Assembly: GCA_946414825.1 (NCBI GenBank)
Contig: CAMKQB010000020.1
Coordinates: forward strand, 1 to 34,203
Origin: an uncultured Lachnospiraceae bacterium
GTDB lineage: Bacteria; Bacillota; Clostridia; Lachnospirales; Lachnospiraceae
DNA length: 34,203 nucleotides
Reading direction: 5' to 3'
Made by a program: the position numbers and the translations under genes. The notes beneath the pieces were generated by a model that was given only the letters and a program-made list of their open reading frames with translations, was not told where the DNA came from and did not search any database. Shown piece after piece: positions 1 to 8,030 of the stretch; within the stretch, counting starts at the first letter, position 1; each line of letters opens with the position of its first letter.

Positions 1-1562
1 AGCCACAGCCTATGCAGCCAGACTTTGGCGGACAGCCACAGCCTATGCAGCCAGACTTCGGCGGACAGCCACAGCCTATGCAGCCAGACTTTGGCGGACA
101 GCCACAGCCTATGCAGCCAGATTTCGGTGCACAGCCACAGCCTATGCAGCCAGATTTTGGTGCACAGCCACAGCCTATGCAGCCAGACTTCGGTGCACAG
201 CCACAGGCTCCAATGGGTGGACAGCCAGGTATGGTTTATCAGGATCCAGGATATGGACAGCAACCACCAGTTGGCGGACAGCCAGGCTTCGGTGGACAGC
301 CAGGTGGACCTAATCCACCTAAGAGTGGCGGAAGCAAAACAGGTCTTATAATTGGTATTATTGCAGGTGCAGTTGTATTACTTGGTATAATTTGTGCAGT
401 TCTATTTGTTAGTAGCAGAAATATTAAGGGTGCTGAGGAAGTATCTCTTAAGTTCATGAATGCATTTAGCGAACTTGATTTCCCAACTATGGTTGAGTGC
501 ATACCGAATGAACTGAAGGATGATGATGCTTTCGAATTCCTAAATGACGAAGAAACAGAGAGCTCTCTTGCACTTCTGAAGGGCTTTGGTTTCAAGATTG
601 ATGACATCGAAGTTAAAGAGTCTAGAAGGATAGATCCTAAGCAGCTTACAAAGGACTTTAATGCTGATCATGGGACTAAGATGAAGTTCAGCAATGCAGC
701 TGAGGTTGATGTAAAGGGTACTATGTCAGTTTCCTTCCTTGGAGAGTCACAGGAAGAGGAAATGGATTACACATTTACTTGTGGTAAGTCTAAGGGTAAG
801 TGGTATATTGTAAATCTTGATGATCACGGCGAAAGTGTTCTCAATGAAGATATAGCTGAGGAAGAACCTACTACAGAGGAAGAGGTAGATAAGGAAGAGC
901 CTACTACAGAGGAAGAGGAAGAAGAAGCTTCTGACGATGATGCAGATCAGGAGTCATCAGATGATGATGATGAAGTTGGAAGCATCACAGAGATTCTTGA
1001 TAAGAATACATGTCCTTCTAAGGTTGCAGAGGTTCCTGCTGGCGTAGAAGATGATCCTTCTTCAATGTCCTTCGCGCTTGATGGAAAAGCTTTCAAGCTT
1101 CCACAGAAAGTTACAGATCTAGGTTCTGACTGGGTACTTGATGATGAGTACTTCACAAAGGGCGATGAGGAACTCGATGCGGGTGATACATCAGGTTCAT
1201 ATCAATATAAGAATTCAAATTATGATGATTGGTTCTATCTATACATAAGTACATGTAACCCTACAGATGATACTGTTGCATACGAAGACAGCCAGATTAG
1301 AACATTTGATGCTGATATCAAGTGGATCGATGAAGGCGGAGCATATCCAGAGGTTGTTCTTCCAAAGGGTATCACATGGGGCTCATCACTTCAGGATGTA
1401 TATGATGCATATGGTGATGCAGATTCAATCTATACTTATGATGATGAGACAGTATATCTGTATTACTATTTCGATCATAGCGATGAGCTATGTATAACAC
1501 TTGACTATGCGACAGGTGTTAACAGCATTGAGTACTATTGCTGGAGCTGGAATTACGATTGA
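1..1562 (+). CDS. Membrane protein with repeat-rich N-terminus, 5'-truncated
   Basis: The reading frame is open to the window edge, so the true start lies upstream. The visible N-terminus is at least six copies of an 11-residue unit (MQPDFGGQPQP or MQPDFGAQPQP), followed by a Gly/Pro/Gln-rich stretch. One hydrophobic segment (about residues 110-135 counted from the Met at base 12, GLIIGIIAGAVVLLGIICAV) is a membrane anchor. The outer part has a small alpha/beta domain, a very acidic linker (PTTEEE and DDDD runs, about residues 285-325), and a Tyr/Asp-rich C-terminal domain. The layout, a disordered low-complexity cytoplasmic head followed by one helix and an exported domain, is common in Firmicute proteins of unknown function. 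I do not recognise a catalytic motif. Confidence 0.8.
   Translation, partial: PQPMQPDFGGQPQPMQPDFGGQPQPMQPDFGGQPQPMQPDFGAQPQPMQPDFGAQPQPMQPDFGAQPQAPMGGQPGMVYQDPGYGQQPPVGGQPGFGGQPGGPNPPKSGGSKTGLIIGIIAGAVVLLGIICAVLFVSSRNIKGAEEVSLKFMNAFSELDFPTMVECIPNELKDDDAFEFLNDEETESSLALLKGFGFKIDDIEVKESRRIDPKQLTKDFNADHGTKMKFSNAAEVDVKGTMSVSFLGESQEEEMDYTFTCGKSKGKWYIVNLDDHGESVLNEDIAEEEPTTEEEVDKEEPTTEEEEEEASDDDADQESSDDDDEVGSITEILDKNTCPSKVAEVPAGVEDDPSSMSFALDGKAFKLPQKVTDLGSDWVLDDEYFTKGDEELDAGDTSGSYQYKNSNYDDWFYLYISTCNPTDDTVAYEDSQIRTFDADIKWIDEGGAYPEVVLPKGITWGSSLQDVYDAYGDADSIYTYDDETVYLYYYFDHSDELCITLDYATGVNSIEYYCWSWNYD
12..209. repeat. 33-bp tandem repeat, six in-frame units
   Basis: Units start at 12, 45, 78, 111, 144 and 177, and each encodes 11 residues. 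Units 1-3 have GGQ and units 4-6 have GAQ at the same place, so two sub-types are homogenised in blocks. The array continues upstream of the window. The unit length is a multiple of three, so copy-number change keeps the frame. Confidence 0.95.
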
Positions 1563-1596
1563 TGATTAGATTATGATAGTTAATTAAAATATCTAT

Positions 1597-1627
1597 AGGC
1601 CTCTTGTAGTTTATCTGCAGGAGGCCT
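1597..1627 (+). terminator. Hairpin after the repeat-protein gene
   Basis: A 13-bp stem (1597-1609 with 1615-1627, two G-T pairs) closes a 5-nt loop 34 nt after the stop codon. The downstream T-tract is poor on the plus strand. The other strand has an ATTTTAATTAA tail, so the hairpin may be bidirectional or act by blocking degradation. Confidence 0.55.
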
Positions 1628-1685
1628 TGATACTGTAATATGATTATAGTTTAAGTGAAAAGGTTTAAGCGGGGAGCAGGATATA

Positions 1686-2318
1686 TTGAATAATATTTCT
1701 CTGAAAAATGAATTAAGGAAAAAGATTCGTTCCTTAAGACTAGATATGGATTCACATGAGGTAAGTGAAAAATCAGAGATCATATGTGGAAGAATAAAGT
1801 CTGTTGCTGAGTATAAGGAGGCAGACGTTATCCTTGCGTATATGAGTGCTGGTGGCGAGGTGGATCTTCAGGAGTTGATTGAGGATGCGGAGAGATACGG
1901 TAAGACTGTTTATATTCCGAAGGTTATCTCGAAGGAGGAAATGAGGTTCTACAGATATACGGGAGATTTTACCAAGGGCAGCTTCGGAATAAGGGAGCCG
2001 GCAAACACTGGTGAAGAAATGCTGTTTGATATTCACAGGGGAGACACTGAGAATAGAAGAATCCTCGTTATGGTGCCCGGAGTTGCATTTGATAAGAATG
2101 GAAATAGAATGGGCTATGGCGGCGGATATTATGATAGATTTTTGATGGATATAGATGGTAGTCTTACTAACGTGTCGAGAGGCAGGATGCAGGTAACTAA
2201 GATAGGGGTTTCGTATGATTATCAGATAGTTGATGAAATCCCTGTAGAAAAACATGATGTCAGGATGGATATGATTATTTCAGAGGCTAGAATAATTATT
2301 CCATCTATGGTACAATAA
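1686..2318 (+). CDS. 5-formyltetrahydrofolate cyclo-ligase
   Basis: This cytoplasmic enzyme converts 5-formyl-THF with ATP to 5,10-methenyl-THF and so returns the stored folate to one-carbon metabolism. The 210-residue product has the family hallmarks: an N-terminal basic helix (LRKKIRSLR, residues 9-18), YIPKV (76-80), and the C-terminal motif VPGVAFD...RMGYGGGYYDRFL (130-153), which forms the nucleotide/phosphate site. The start is TTG at 1686, behind the GGGGAG at 1672-1677. The next in-frame Met lies after the conserved first helix, so TTG is the sensible choice. The length is slightly above the usual 180-200. It is 61 nt upstream of purA, and folate one-carbon units feed purine synthesis, but co-transcription is only inferred. 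Confidence 0.93.
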   Translation: MNNISLKNELRKKIRSLRLDMDSHEVSEKSEIICGRIKSVAEYKEADVILAYMSAGGEVDLQELIEDAERYGKTVYIPKVISKEEMRFYRYTGDFTKGSFGIREPANTGEEMLFDIHRGDTENRRILVMVPGVAFDKNGNRMGYGGGYYDRFLMDIDGSLTNVSRGRMQVTKIGVSYDYQIVDEIPVEKHDVRMDMIISEARIIIPSMVQ

Positions 2319-2382
2319 AGAATGGTGTGCGCAAAGAGTGCTGACCAACAAAAATGATTGATTATATTTCAAGGAGGCAATG

Positions 2383-3660
2383 ATGGTAACTGCTGTAGTA
2401 GGAGCTAACTGGGGTGACGAAGGAAAAGGTAAAATAACTGATATGCTGGCTGAGAAGGCTGATATAATTATCAGATTTCAGGGAGGTGCAAATGCTGGAC
2501 ATACTATAATTAATGATTATGGTAAATTTGCTCTGCATACACTTCCTTCTGGTGTATTTTATGACCATACAACCAGTATTATTGGAAATGGAGTAGCTCT
2601 GGATATTCCTAAACTTTTCAATGAGGTTAAACAGATAGAAGAAGGAGGCGTTCCAACTCCAAAGATTCTGGTTTCTGATAGAGCTCAGATGGTTATGCCA
2701 TATCATGTCCTTTTTGATACATATGAAGAGGAGAGACTTGCAGGTGCATCCTTTGGATCCACCAAATCAGGTATAGCTCCATTTTATTCAGATAAATATG
2801 CAAAGATTGGTTTTCAGGTTTCAGAGCTTTTCGATGATGAGAAGTCACTGAAAGAGAAGATAGAGAGAGTAATAGTTCAGAAGAATGCACTTCTTGAAAA
2901 TCTCTATCATAAGCCACTTCTTACCGTTGATGGTATCTATGAAACATTAATGGAGTATAAGGAAATGGTTGAGCCATTTGTATGTGATGTATCAGCTTAT
3001 CTCTATGATGCAATCAAGGAAGGAAAGAGTATCCTTCTTGAAGGACAGCTTGGCTCTATGAAGGATCCGGATCACGGCATATATCCAATGGTTACATCAT
3101 CATCGACTCTTGCAGGATACGGTGCTATCGGAGCAGGTATTCCTCCATATGAAATCAAGAAGATAGTTACAGTATGTAAGGCTTACTCTAGTGCAGTTGG
3201 TGCAGGCGAGTTCGTAAGTGAGATCTTCGGGGATGAGGCAGATGAGCTTCGCAGACGTGGTGGTGACGGCGGAGAGTTCGGAGCAACTACAGGACGTCCT
3301 CGTAGAATGGGATGGTTCGACTGTGTTGCTTCTAAGTATGGTTGTCGTCTTCAGGGAACAACTGATGTTGCATTTACAGTTCTTGATGTACTTGGATATC
3401 TTGATGAGATTCCAGTATGTGTTGGATATGAGATAGATGGAGTTGTTACAAAGGACTTCCCTACAACAACTAAGCTTAAGAAGGCTAAGCCGGTTTATGA
3501 GGTACTTCCAGGATGGAAGAGCGAGATCAGGGGTATCACAAAGTATGAGGATCTTCCTGAGAACTGTAGAAATTATATCGAATTTATAGAGAAGGAGATT
3601 GGATTCCCTATTACCATGGTTTCAAATGGTCCGGGAAGACATGAGATTATTTACAGATGA
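2383..3660 (+). CDS. purA: Adenylosuccinate synthetase
   Basis: PurA joins IMP and aspartate using GTP to form adenylosuccinate, the first committed step to AMP. Signature elements are visible: WGDEGKGK at residues 10-17 with the catalytic Asp12, GGANAGHTI with the catalytic His at about 40, and GATTGRPRRMGWFD near residue 300 (the mobile loop that binds aspartate). The 425-residue length is normal. Two ATGs stand side by side at 2380 and 2383. The Shine-Dalgarno AAGGAGG at 2371-2377 is too close to the first, so 2383 (5-nt spacing) is preferred. The stop codon overlaps the next start as ATGA, which suggests translational coupling to the dehydrogenase gene. Confidence 0.97.
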   Translation: MVTAVVGANWGDEGKGKITDMLAEKADIIIRFQGGANAGHTIINDYGKFALHTLPSGVFYDHTTSIIGNGVALDIPKLFNEVKQIEEGGVPTPKILVSDRAQMVMPYHVLFDTYEEERLAGASFGSTKSGIAPFYSDKYAKIGFQVSELFDDEKSLKEKIERVIVQKNALLENLYHKPLLTVDGIYETLMEYKEMVEPFVCDVSAYLYDAIKEGKSILLEGQLGSMKDPDHGIYPMVTSSSTLAGYGAIGAGIPPYEIKKIVTVCKAYSSAVGAGEFVSEIFGDEADELRRRGGDGGEFGATTGRPRRMGWFDCVASKYGCRLQGTTDVAFTVLDVLGYLDEIPVCVGYEIDGVVTKDFPTTTKLKKAKPVYEVLPGWKSEIRGITKYEDLPENCRNYIEFIEKEIGFPITMVSNGPGRHEIIYR

Positions 3661-4727
3661 ATCAATTCAGATTACCTTATCATTTGATAGTTGCCGAGGG
3701 TATCTTCGGTCGTATTCCTGAGGTTATGGAGGATGCCATACCTGGAGTAGCCGATCAAAAAACTATTATTGTTACAGAAGAGAATCTTAGAGGAATCTTT
3801 GGTACCATTATTGATGGTATAGAGGCAAGCTTCCCTAATAGTGAGATGTATCTGATTCAGTCAGCAAGCTATGACAATGCGGTGGCGCTGGCCAAGTATA
3901 TCACTATGAATGATATTCAGGTGGTTATAGGATTTGGTGGAGGTACAGTGCTGGATCTTGCTAAGTTTGCTGCATTTGTCAGCAAGGCTGAGCTGATATC
4001 ACTTCCGACCACTCTTAGTAATGATAGTCTCGCTTCGCCTGTTGCTGTACTTGGTACAGAAGGTAAGGCTAGAAAGACATTTAAATGTACTATTCCAGAT
4101 GCGATACTTGTTGACGCAAGTGTTATTATGAGCGCCCCTGATAGACAGCTCCTTGCTGGAATAGGTGATACCATAAGCAAGTATACTGCGCTGAATGATT
4201 GGAAGATAGCTCATATAAAGGGCGCTGATCATGTAGACGATTTTGCTTATATGATTTCGAAGATGGCATTTAACTCGCTGGCTTATAATGATCAGAAGGA
4301 GCTTAAGAGTGTTGATTTCATTAAGAGACTTACTCAGGCTCTTGTTATGGGTGGACTCGCTATGGAGATAGCTGGTACATCCAGACCAAGTAGCGGATCA
4401 GAGCATTTGTTCTGTCACGCTCTTGAAGAAGAGTTTTCGGAATATGTAAATGTTCCTCACGGAATTGCAGTTGCCATGGGAAGCTATGGTGCTTGCAAGT
4501 TCCAGGAGAGAAATATCCAGAAGATTACAAGAATCATCAAGGAGTATCAGATACCCGTGGTTCCATCTGACTGGAAGATTACCGAAGAGATATTTGTTGG
4601 AGCTTGGCAGAAGGCTGCGGCTACCAGAGCAGATAGATATACAATATTAAATGAAACAGACCTTTCTACAGAAAGGCTTAGTAAACTGTATTATGAAATG
4701 GAAGATGTTTTTGCAAATCTTAAATAG
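3657..4727 (+). CDS. Glycerol-1-phosphate dehydrogenase-like (AraM/EgsA type) metal-dependent dehydrogenase
   Basis: This is a member of the iron-containing alcohol dehydrogenase / dehydroquinate synthase fold. The NAD(P) loop is GFGGGTVLDLAK (residues 92-103). The sequence LPTTLSNDSLASP (116-128) resembles the SNDG-ASP motif of sn-glycerol-1-phosphate dehydrogenases. Metal ligands would be Asp172 (GIGDTISK), His251 (GSEHLF) and His269 (VPHG). Known relatives reduce dihydroxyacetone phosphate to glycerol-1-phosphate; in Bacillus AraM this feeds heptaprenylglyceryl phosphate. Substrate assignment here is inference, and a glycerol dehydrogenase role cannot be excluded. The ATG shares 4 nt with the purA stop. 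The 356-residue length fits the family. Confidence 0.85.
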   Translation: MNQFRLPYHLIVAEGIFGRIPEVMEDAIPGVADQKTIIVTEENLRGIFGTIIDGIEASFPNSEMYLIQSASYDNAVALAKYITMNDIQVVIGFGGGTVLDLAKFAAFVSKAELISLPTTLSNDSLASPVAVLGTEGKARKTFKCTIPDAILVDASVIMSAPDRQLLAGIGDTISKYTALNDWKIAHIKGADHVDDFAYMISKMAFNSLAYNDQKELKSVDFIKRLTQALVMGGLAMEIAGTSRPSSGSEHLFCHALEEEFSEYVNVPHGIAVAMGSYGACKFQERNIQKITRIIKEYQIPVVPSDWKITEEIFVGAWQKAAATRADRYTILNETDLSTERLSKLYYEMEDVFANLK

Positions 4728-4744
4728 TTAATTAGGAGGGCGTC

Positions 4745-5269
4745 TTGCCGGATATAGTTAAAATAGGTTTTGATAAAAGAATCGTTGATATAATTCATAG
4801 CTGCGGAAAAGATATTCTGGAAAGTGATGCTTTTCAGAGAGAGAAGGATTTTATCCAGCACGGTACTACAACTACGTATGCACATTCACTATGTGTCACA
4901 TATATTAGTGTGTGGCTGGCGCTTCGTAGTAAGCATCCTGTGAATATGAAGAGTGTAGTGCGTGGTGCGCTTCTGCATGATTATTTTCTGTATGACTGGC
5001 ATGAGAAGAATGAATACCATAGATTTCATGGATATACACATGCTAAGATGGCGCTAGATAATGCTAAGAAGGATTTTAAGCTGAATCGTACTGAGGCAGA
5101 GATTATATATTGCCATATGTTTCCTCTCAATTTGAGTAGGATTCCGCATAGCAGAGAGGCTAAAATAGTGTGCATAGCAGATAAGCTGTGTGCAGGATGC
5201 GAGACATTGCTTATTATGCAATATAGTAAATATATGTCAGGTAACTATGAGCTTAGTGCTCAGTATTAA
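4745..5269 (+). CDS. HD-domain phosphohydrolase-like protein
   Basis: The product is a 174-residue soluble protein with a compact HD domain. His47 (TTYAHSLCV) and the adjacent pair His78-Asp79 (GALLHDYFLYDW) are in the order expected for the metal site, and a later Asp lies in CIADKLCAG. Small proteins of this type in Clostridia are usually annotated only as HD family; the substrate is unknown. Translation probably starts at TTG 4745, just after AGGAGGG at 4734-4740. The 4-nt spacing is short, but no other start fits without losing the N-terminal helix. It lies 17 nt after the dehydrogenase gene and 17 nt before the citrate synthase start, so one operon with purA is likely. Confidence 0.8.
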   Translation: MPDIVKIGFDKRIVDIIHSCGKDILESDAFQREKDFIQHGTTTTYAHSLCVTYISVWLALRSKHPVNMKSVVRGALLHDYFLYDWHEKNEYHRFHGYTHAKMALDNAKKDFKLNRTEAEIIYCHMFPLNLSRIPHSREAKIVCIADKLCAGCETLLIMQYSKYMSGNYELSAQY

Positions 5270-5286
5270 TATATTTGGAGTTTGAT

Positions 5287-6651
5287 ATGACAGAATTAAC
5301 TGCGAGTGCAGCTGCCAGAGAGATACATAAGCTCTCAAAACTGTGTGAGGTTAACAACTACATAAAACCAGAACTATATGAAGAGTATCATGTTAAGAGG
5401 GGACTTCGTGAGCCAAGTGGTAAGGGAGTTCTTACAGGTCTTACAGAAATCTCTACTGTAAATGGTTCGAAGGAAATAGATGGAGTTCTTACGCCTATCG
5501 AGGGCGAGCTTCGTTATAGAGGAATAGATATAAACGATCTGGTTAAAGGATTTACTAATGGTCATAGATTTGGTTATGAGGAAATAGTTTATTTACTTCT
5601 CTTTGGAACTCTTCCAAATCAGACTGAGCTGGATAAATTCAATGCACTGCTGGGGTATAATCGTAAGCTCCCACCAGATTTTGTCGAGGATGTAATACTT
5701 AAGAATCCTAATAAGGATGTCATGAATGCTATGTCACAGGCTGTTCTTGCACTTAATGCATATGATAAGCGTTCGGATGATATAGATATACCAAATGTTC
5801 TTCGACAGAGTATAGGACTTATTGCCAGCATTCCAATGATTGCTGCATATTCATATTTATCCTATCGTCATTACGTTTTGAGGCGAGGGCTATATCTTCA
5901 TAATCCAAAGCCTGAGCTGTCGACAGCAGAGAATCTTCTCAGAATGCTCAGACAGGATAAGAAGTATGACGAGGCTGAGGCAAAACTTCTGGATATGGCA
6001 CTTGTTCTTCATGCAGAGCATGGCGGTGGTAATAATTCGACATTTACAACTCACGTTGTTACGTCTTCGGGAACAGATACATATTCATCCATAGCTGCAT
6101 CTCTTTGTTCTCTTAAGGGACCAAAGCATGGTGGTGCTAATATCAAGGCTATGAAGATGTTCCAGGATATTAAAGCTAATATAAATGACTGGTATGATGA
6201 TGAAGAGATAGAAGCATACCTTAAGAAGATACTTTCCAAGGAAGCATTTGATCGTTCTGGACTTATATATGGTATGGGTCATGCGGTTTATTCTCTCTCA
6301 GATCCGAGAGCAAAGATTCTGAAGAAATATACTTTGGAACTTGCAGAGAAGAAGGGTAGAGATAGCGAGGCACATCTATATAAAACTGTTGAGCAGCTTG
6401 CTCCTAAGGTTATTGCTGAGAAGCGTAAGATATATAAAGGTGTATGTACGAATATAGATTTCTATAGTGGATTTGCATATGATATGCTCGGAATTCCAGA
6501 AGAGTTTATCACTCCGCTTTTTGCGATAGCACGTATCGCAGGCTGGAGCGCACATCGTATAGAAGAGCTGTTATGTGACGGCAAGATCATTCGTCCTGCA
6601 TATATGTCAGTCGCTGACAACTTGGACTACGTTCCACTAAACGATAGATGA
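5287..6651 (+). CDS. gltA: Citrate synthase
   Basis: Condenses acetyl-CoA and oxaloacetate to citrate. Family signatures are present: HAEHGGGNNSTF and GPKHGGAN (substrate/CoA region), GMGHAVYSLSDPRAK with the catalytic His, and NIDFYSGFAYDMLGIP with the catalytic Asp. At 454 residues it is longer than the 370-430 of many bacterial enzymes because of an N-terminal arm of about 55 residues, which is typical of this Firmicute subtype. ATG 5287 is chosen because GGAG at 5277-5280 lies 6 nt before it; the in-frame TTG at 5275 overlaps that ribosome site. The convergent neighbour is isocitrate dehydrogenase. No aconitase gene is in the window. Together these enzymes form the oxidative branch that makes 2-oxoglutarate for glutamate. 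Confidence 0.95.
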   Translation: MTELTASAAAREIHKLSKLCEVNNYIKPELYEEYHVKRGLREPSGKGVLTGLTEISTVNGSKEIDGVLTPIEGELRYRGIDINDLVKGFTNGHRFGYEEIVYLLLFGTLPNQTELDKFNALLGYNRKLPPDFVEDVILKNPNKDVMNAMSQAVLALNAYDKRSDDIDIPNVLRQSIGLIASIPMIAAYSYLSYRHYVLRRGLYLHNPKPELSTAENLLRMLRQDKKYDEAEAKLLDMALVLHAEHGGGNNSTFTTHVVTSSGTDTYSSIAASLCSLKGPKHGGANIKAMKMFQDIKANINDWYDDEEIEAYLKKILSKEAFDRSGLIYGMGHAVYSLSDPRAKILKKYTLELAEKKGRDSEAHLYKTVEQLAPKVIAEKRKIYKGVCTNIDFYSGFAYDMLGIPEEFITPLFAIARIAGWSAHRIEELLCDGKIIRPAYMSVADNLDYVPLNDR

Positions 6652-6666
6652 GACCACAAAAATGAA

Positions 6667-6718
6667 AAAAAGGGACGGTTCTCTTTTGCATATAGGCAAA
6701 AGAGAACCGTCCCTTTTT
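6667..6718. terminator. Perfect 23-bp bidirectional hairpin between gltA and icd
   Basis: Arms 6667-6689 and 6696-6718 pair without mismatch around a 6-nt loop. Each arm has a run of five A or T at its outer end, so either strand reads as a stem followed by T's. It serves both convergent genes. The core GGGACGGTTCTC resembles a dispersed repeat and is partly shared with the element at 15662-15865. Confidence 0.9.
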
Positions 6719-6725
6719 GCATAGT

Positions 6726-7931
6726 TTACATTGCTTCGAGGGTTGTGCGGATAGCCTTGATGAAGTCCTGAGTATTAAGTGTAGTGACATTCTCAAGCTC
6801 AGTTATAAGTGCCAGATCCTTTGTCATTGTTCCGTTCTCGATAGTGGCAATAGTTGCTTTCTCAAGCTTATCTGCAAATGCCATCAGCTCTGAATTGCCG
6901 TCAAGCTCGCCGCGCTTTCTGAGTGCGCCTGTCCAGGCGAAGATAGTAGCAACAGGGTTTGTTGATGTTTCTTCTCCCTTGAGGTGCTTGTAGTAATGTC
7001 TCTGAACTGTTCCGTGAGCCGCCTCGTATTCATATACTCCCTTAGGAGAAACGAGAACAGATGTCATCATTGCAAGTGATCCAAATGCAGAAGAGAGCAT
7101 GTCGCTCATTACATCTCCGTCGTAGTTCTTGCAAGCCCAGATGAAACCACCCTTTGACTTCATTACACGGGCTACAGCATCATCAATAAGTGTGTAGAAG
7201 TATTCGATACCGGCTGCATCAAACTTCTCTTTATATTCTGCATCAAAGATTTCCTGGAAAATATCCTTGAATGTGTGATCGTATTTCTTTGAAATAGTAT
7301 CCTTTGTTGCAAACCATAGGCTCTGCTTTGTATCGAGAGCGTATGTGAAACAGCTTCTTGCGAAGCTTTCGATTGATGGGTTAAGGTTATGCATTCCCTG
7401 AACAACTCCAGGACCGTCAAACTCATGAACGAGAACTGATTCCTGTGTTCCATCAGCGGCTGTATAAACAAGCTCAACCTTTCCTGCTCCTGGAATCTTC
7501 ATTTCGCTTGCTTTATATACATCACCATAAGCATGTCTTGCGATAGTGATTGGCTGCTCCCAGTTTCTTACGCAAGGAGTGATTCCTTTTACCTGAATAG
7601 GTGCTCTGAAAACAGTTCCATCGAGAATTGCTCTAATTGTACCGTTAGGGCTCTTCCACATCTCCTTCAAGTTATATTCTTCAACTCTTGCGGCGTTAGG
7701 TGTGATAGTTGCGCACTTAACAGCAACTTTATACTTTTCGGTTGCATATGCTGAGTCCTTTGTAACCTGGTCGTCAGTTTCGTTTCTGTGTTCGAGTCCT
7801 AAATCATAGTATTCTGTGTTAAGCTCGATAAATGGATTTAGAAGTTCGTCCTTGATGAGCTGCCACAGAATACGAGTCATCTCGTCTCCGTCCATTTCGA
7901 CCAGTGGGGTAGTCATTTTGATCTTGTCCAT
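6726..7931 (-). CDS. icd: NADP-dependent isocitrate dehydrogenase (eukaryote-like homodimeric type)
   Basis: Oxidatively decarboxylates isocitrate to 2-oxoglutarate with NADP. The 401-residue sequence matches type II (cytosolic eukaryote-like) enzymes rather than the E. coli type. It starts [17 protein letters not shown], then has [14 protein letters not shown] and [17 protein letters not shown] (substrate Ser/Arg loop), the metal Asp region YDGDVMSD, and [12 protein letters not shown]. The ATG at 7931 is preceded by GGAGGAAT. It is convergent with gltA over the shared hairpin. A possible -10 TATAAT lies at 7993-7998 on the minus strand, and a short hairpin (7953-7978) sits near the start of the predicted leader. 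Confidence 0.96.
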   Translation of the reverse strand: MDKIKMTTPLVEMDGDEMTRILWQLIKDELLNPFIELNTEYYDLGLEHRNETDDQVTKDSAYATEKYKVAVKCATITPNAARVEEYNLKEMWKSPNGTIRAILDGTVFRAPIQVKGITPCVRNWEQPITIARHAYGDVYKASEMKIPGAGKVELVYTAADGTQESVLVHEFDGPGVVQGMHNLNPSIESFARSCFTYALDTKQSLWFATKDTISKKYDHTFKDIFQEIFDAEYKEKFDAAGIEYFYTLIDDAVARVMKSKGGFIWACKNYDGDVMSDMLSSAFGSLAMMTSVLVSPKGVYEYEAAHGTVQRHYYKHLKGEETSTNPVATIFAWTGALRKRGELDGNSELMAFADKLEKATIATIENGTMTKDLALITELENVTTLNTQDFIKAIRTTLEAM

Positions 7932-7950
7932 AATATTCCTCCATTTTTAA

Positions 7951-7983
7951 AGATTCTTCGGGATAAATCCCTCAGAATGACAT
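7951..7983. repeat. Short palindromic dispersed-repeat-like sequence in icd leader
   Basis: AGATTCTTCGGGA, loop TAAA, then TCCCTCAGAATGACA. The stem is 4 bp, an internal TC/TC loop (tandem G-A in the icd transcript), then 5 bp. The ends AGATTCTTCG and CTCAGAATGACA resemble, from memory, a palindrome scattered through many bacterial genomes. It lies in the 5' leader of icd. Confidence 0.5.
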
Positions 7984-7992
7984 TGTTTTTTA

Positions 7993-7998
7993 ATTATA
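7993..7998 (-). promoter_or_regulatory. Possible -10 element for icd
   Basis: Minus-strand TATAAT, about 62 nt upstream of the icd start codon. No convincing -35 sits 16-18 nt upstream (AT-rich sequence only), so this is a partial promoter call. Confidence 0.35.
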
Positions 7999-8030
7999 CC
8001 TAATTAAATGATTAAATAATTATCGCGGTT

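Noticed and set aside
12-209. Regular repeats resembling a CRISPR array
   Set aside because: Units are contiguous without spacers and encode an in-frame peptide repeat.
25-351. Overlapping open frame with Ser/His/Cys repeats
   Set aside because: It is a frame-shifted reading of the 33-bp repeat; the main frame carries the membrane anchor and domains downstream.
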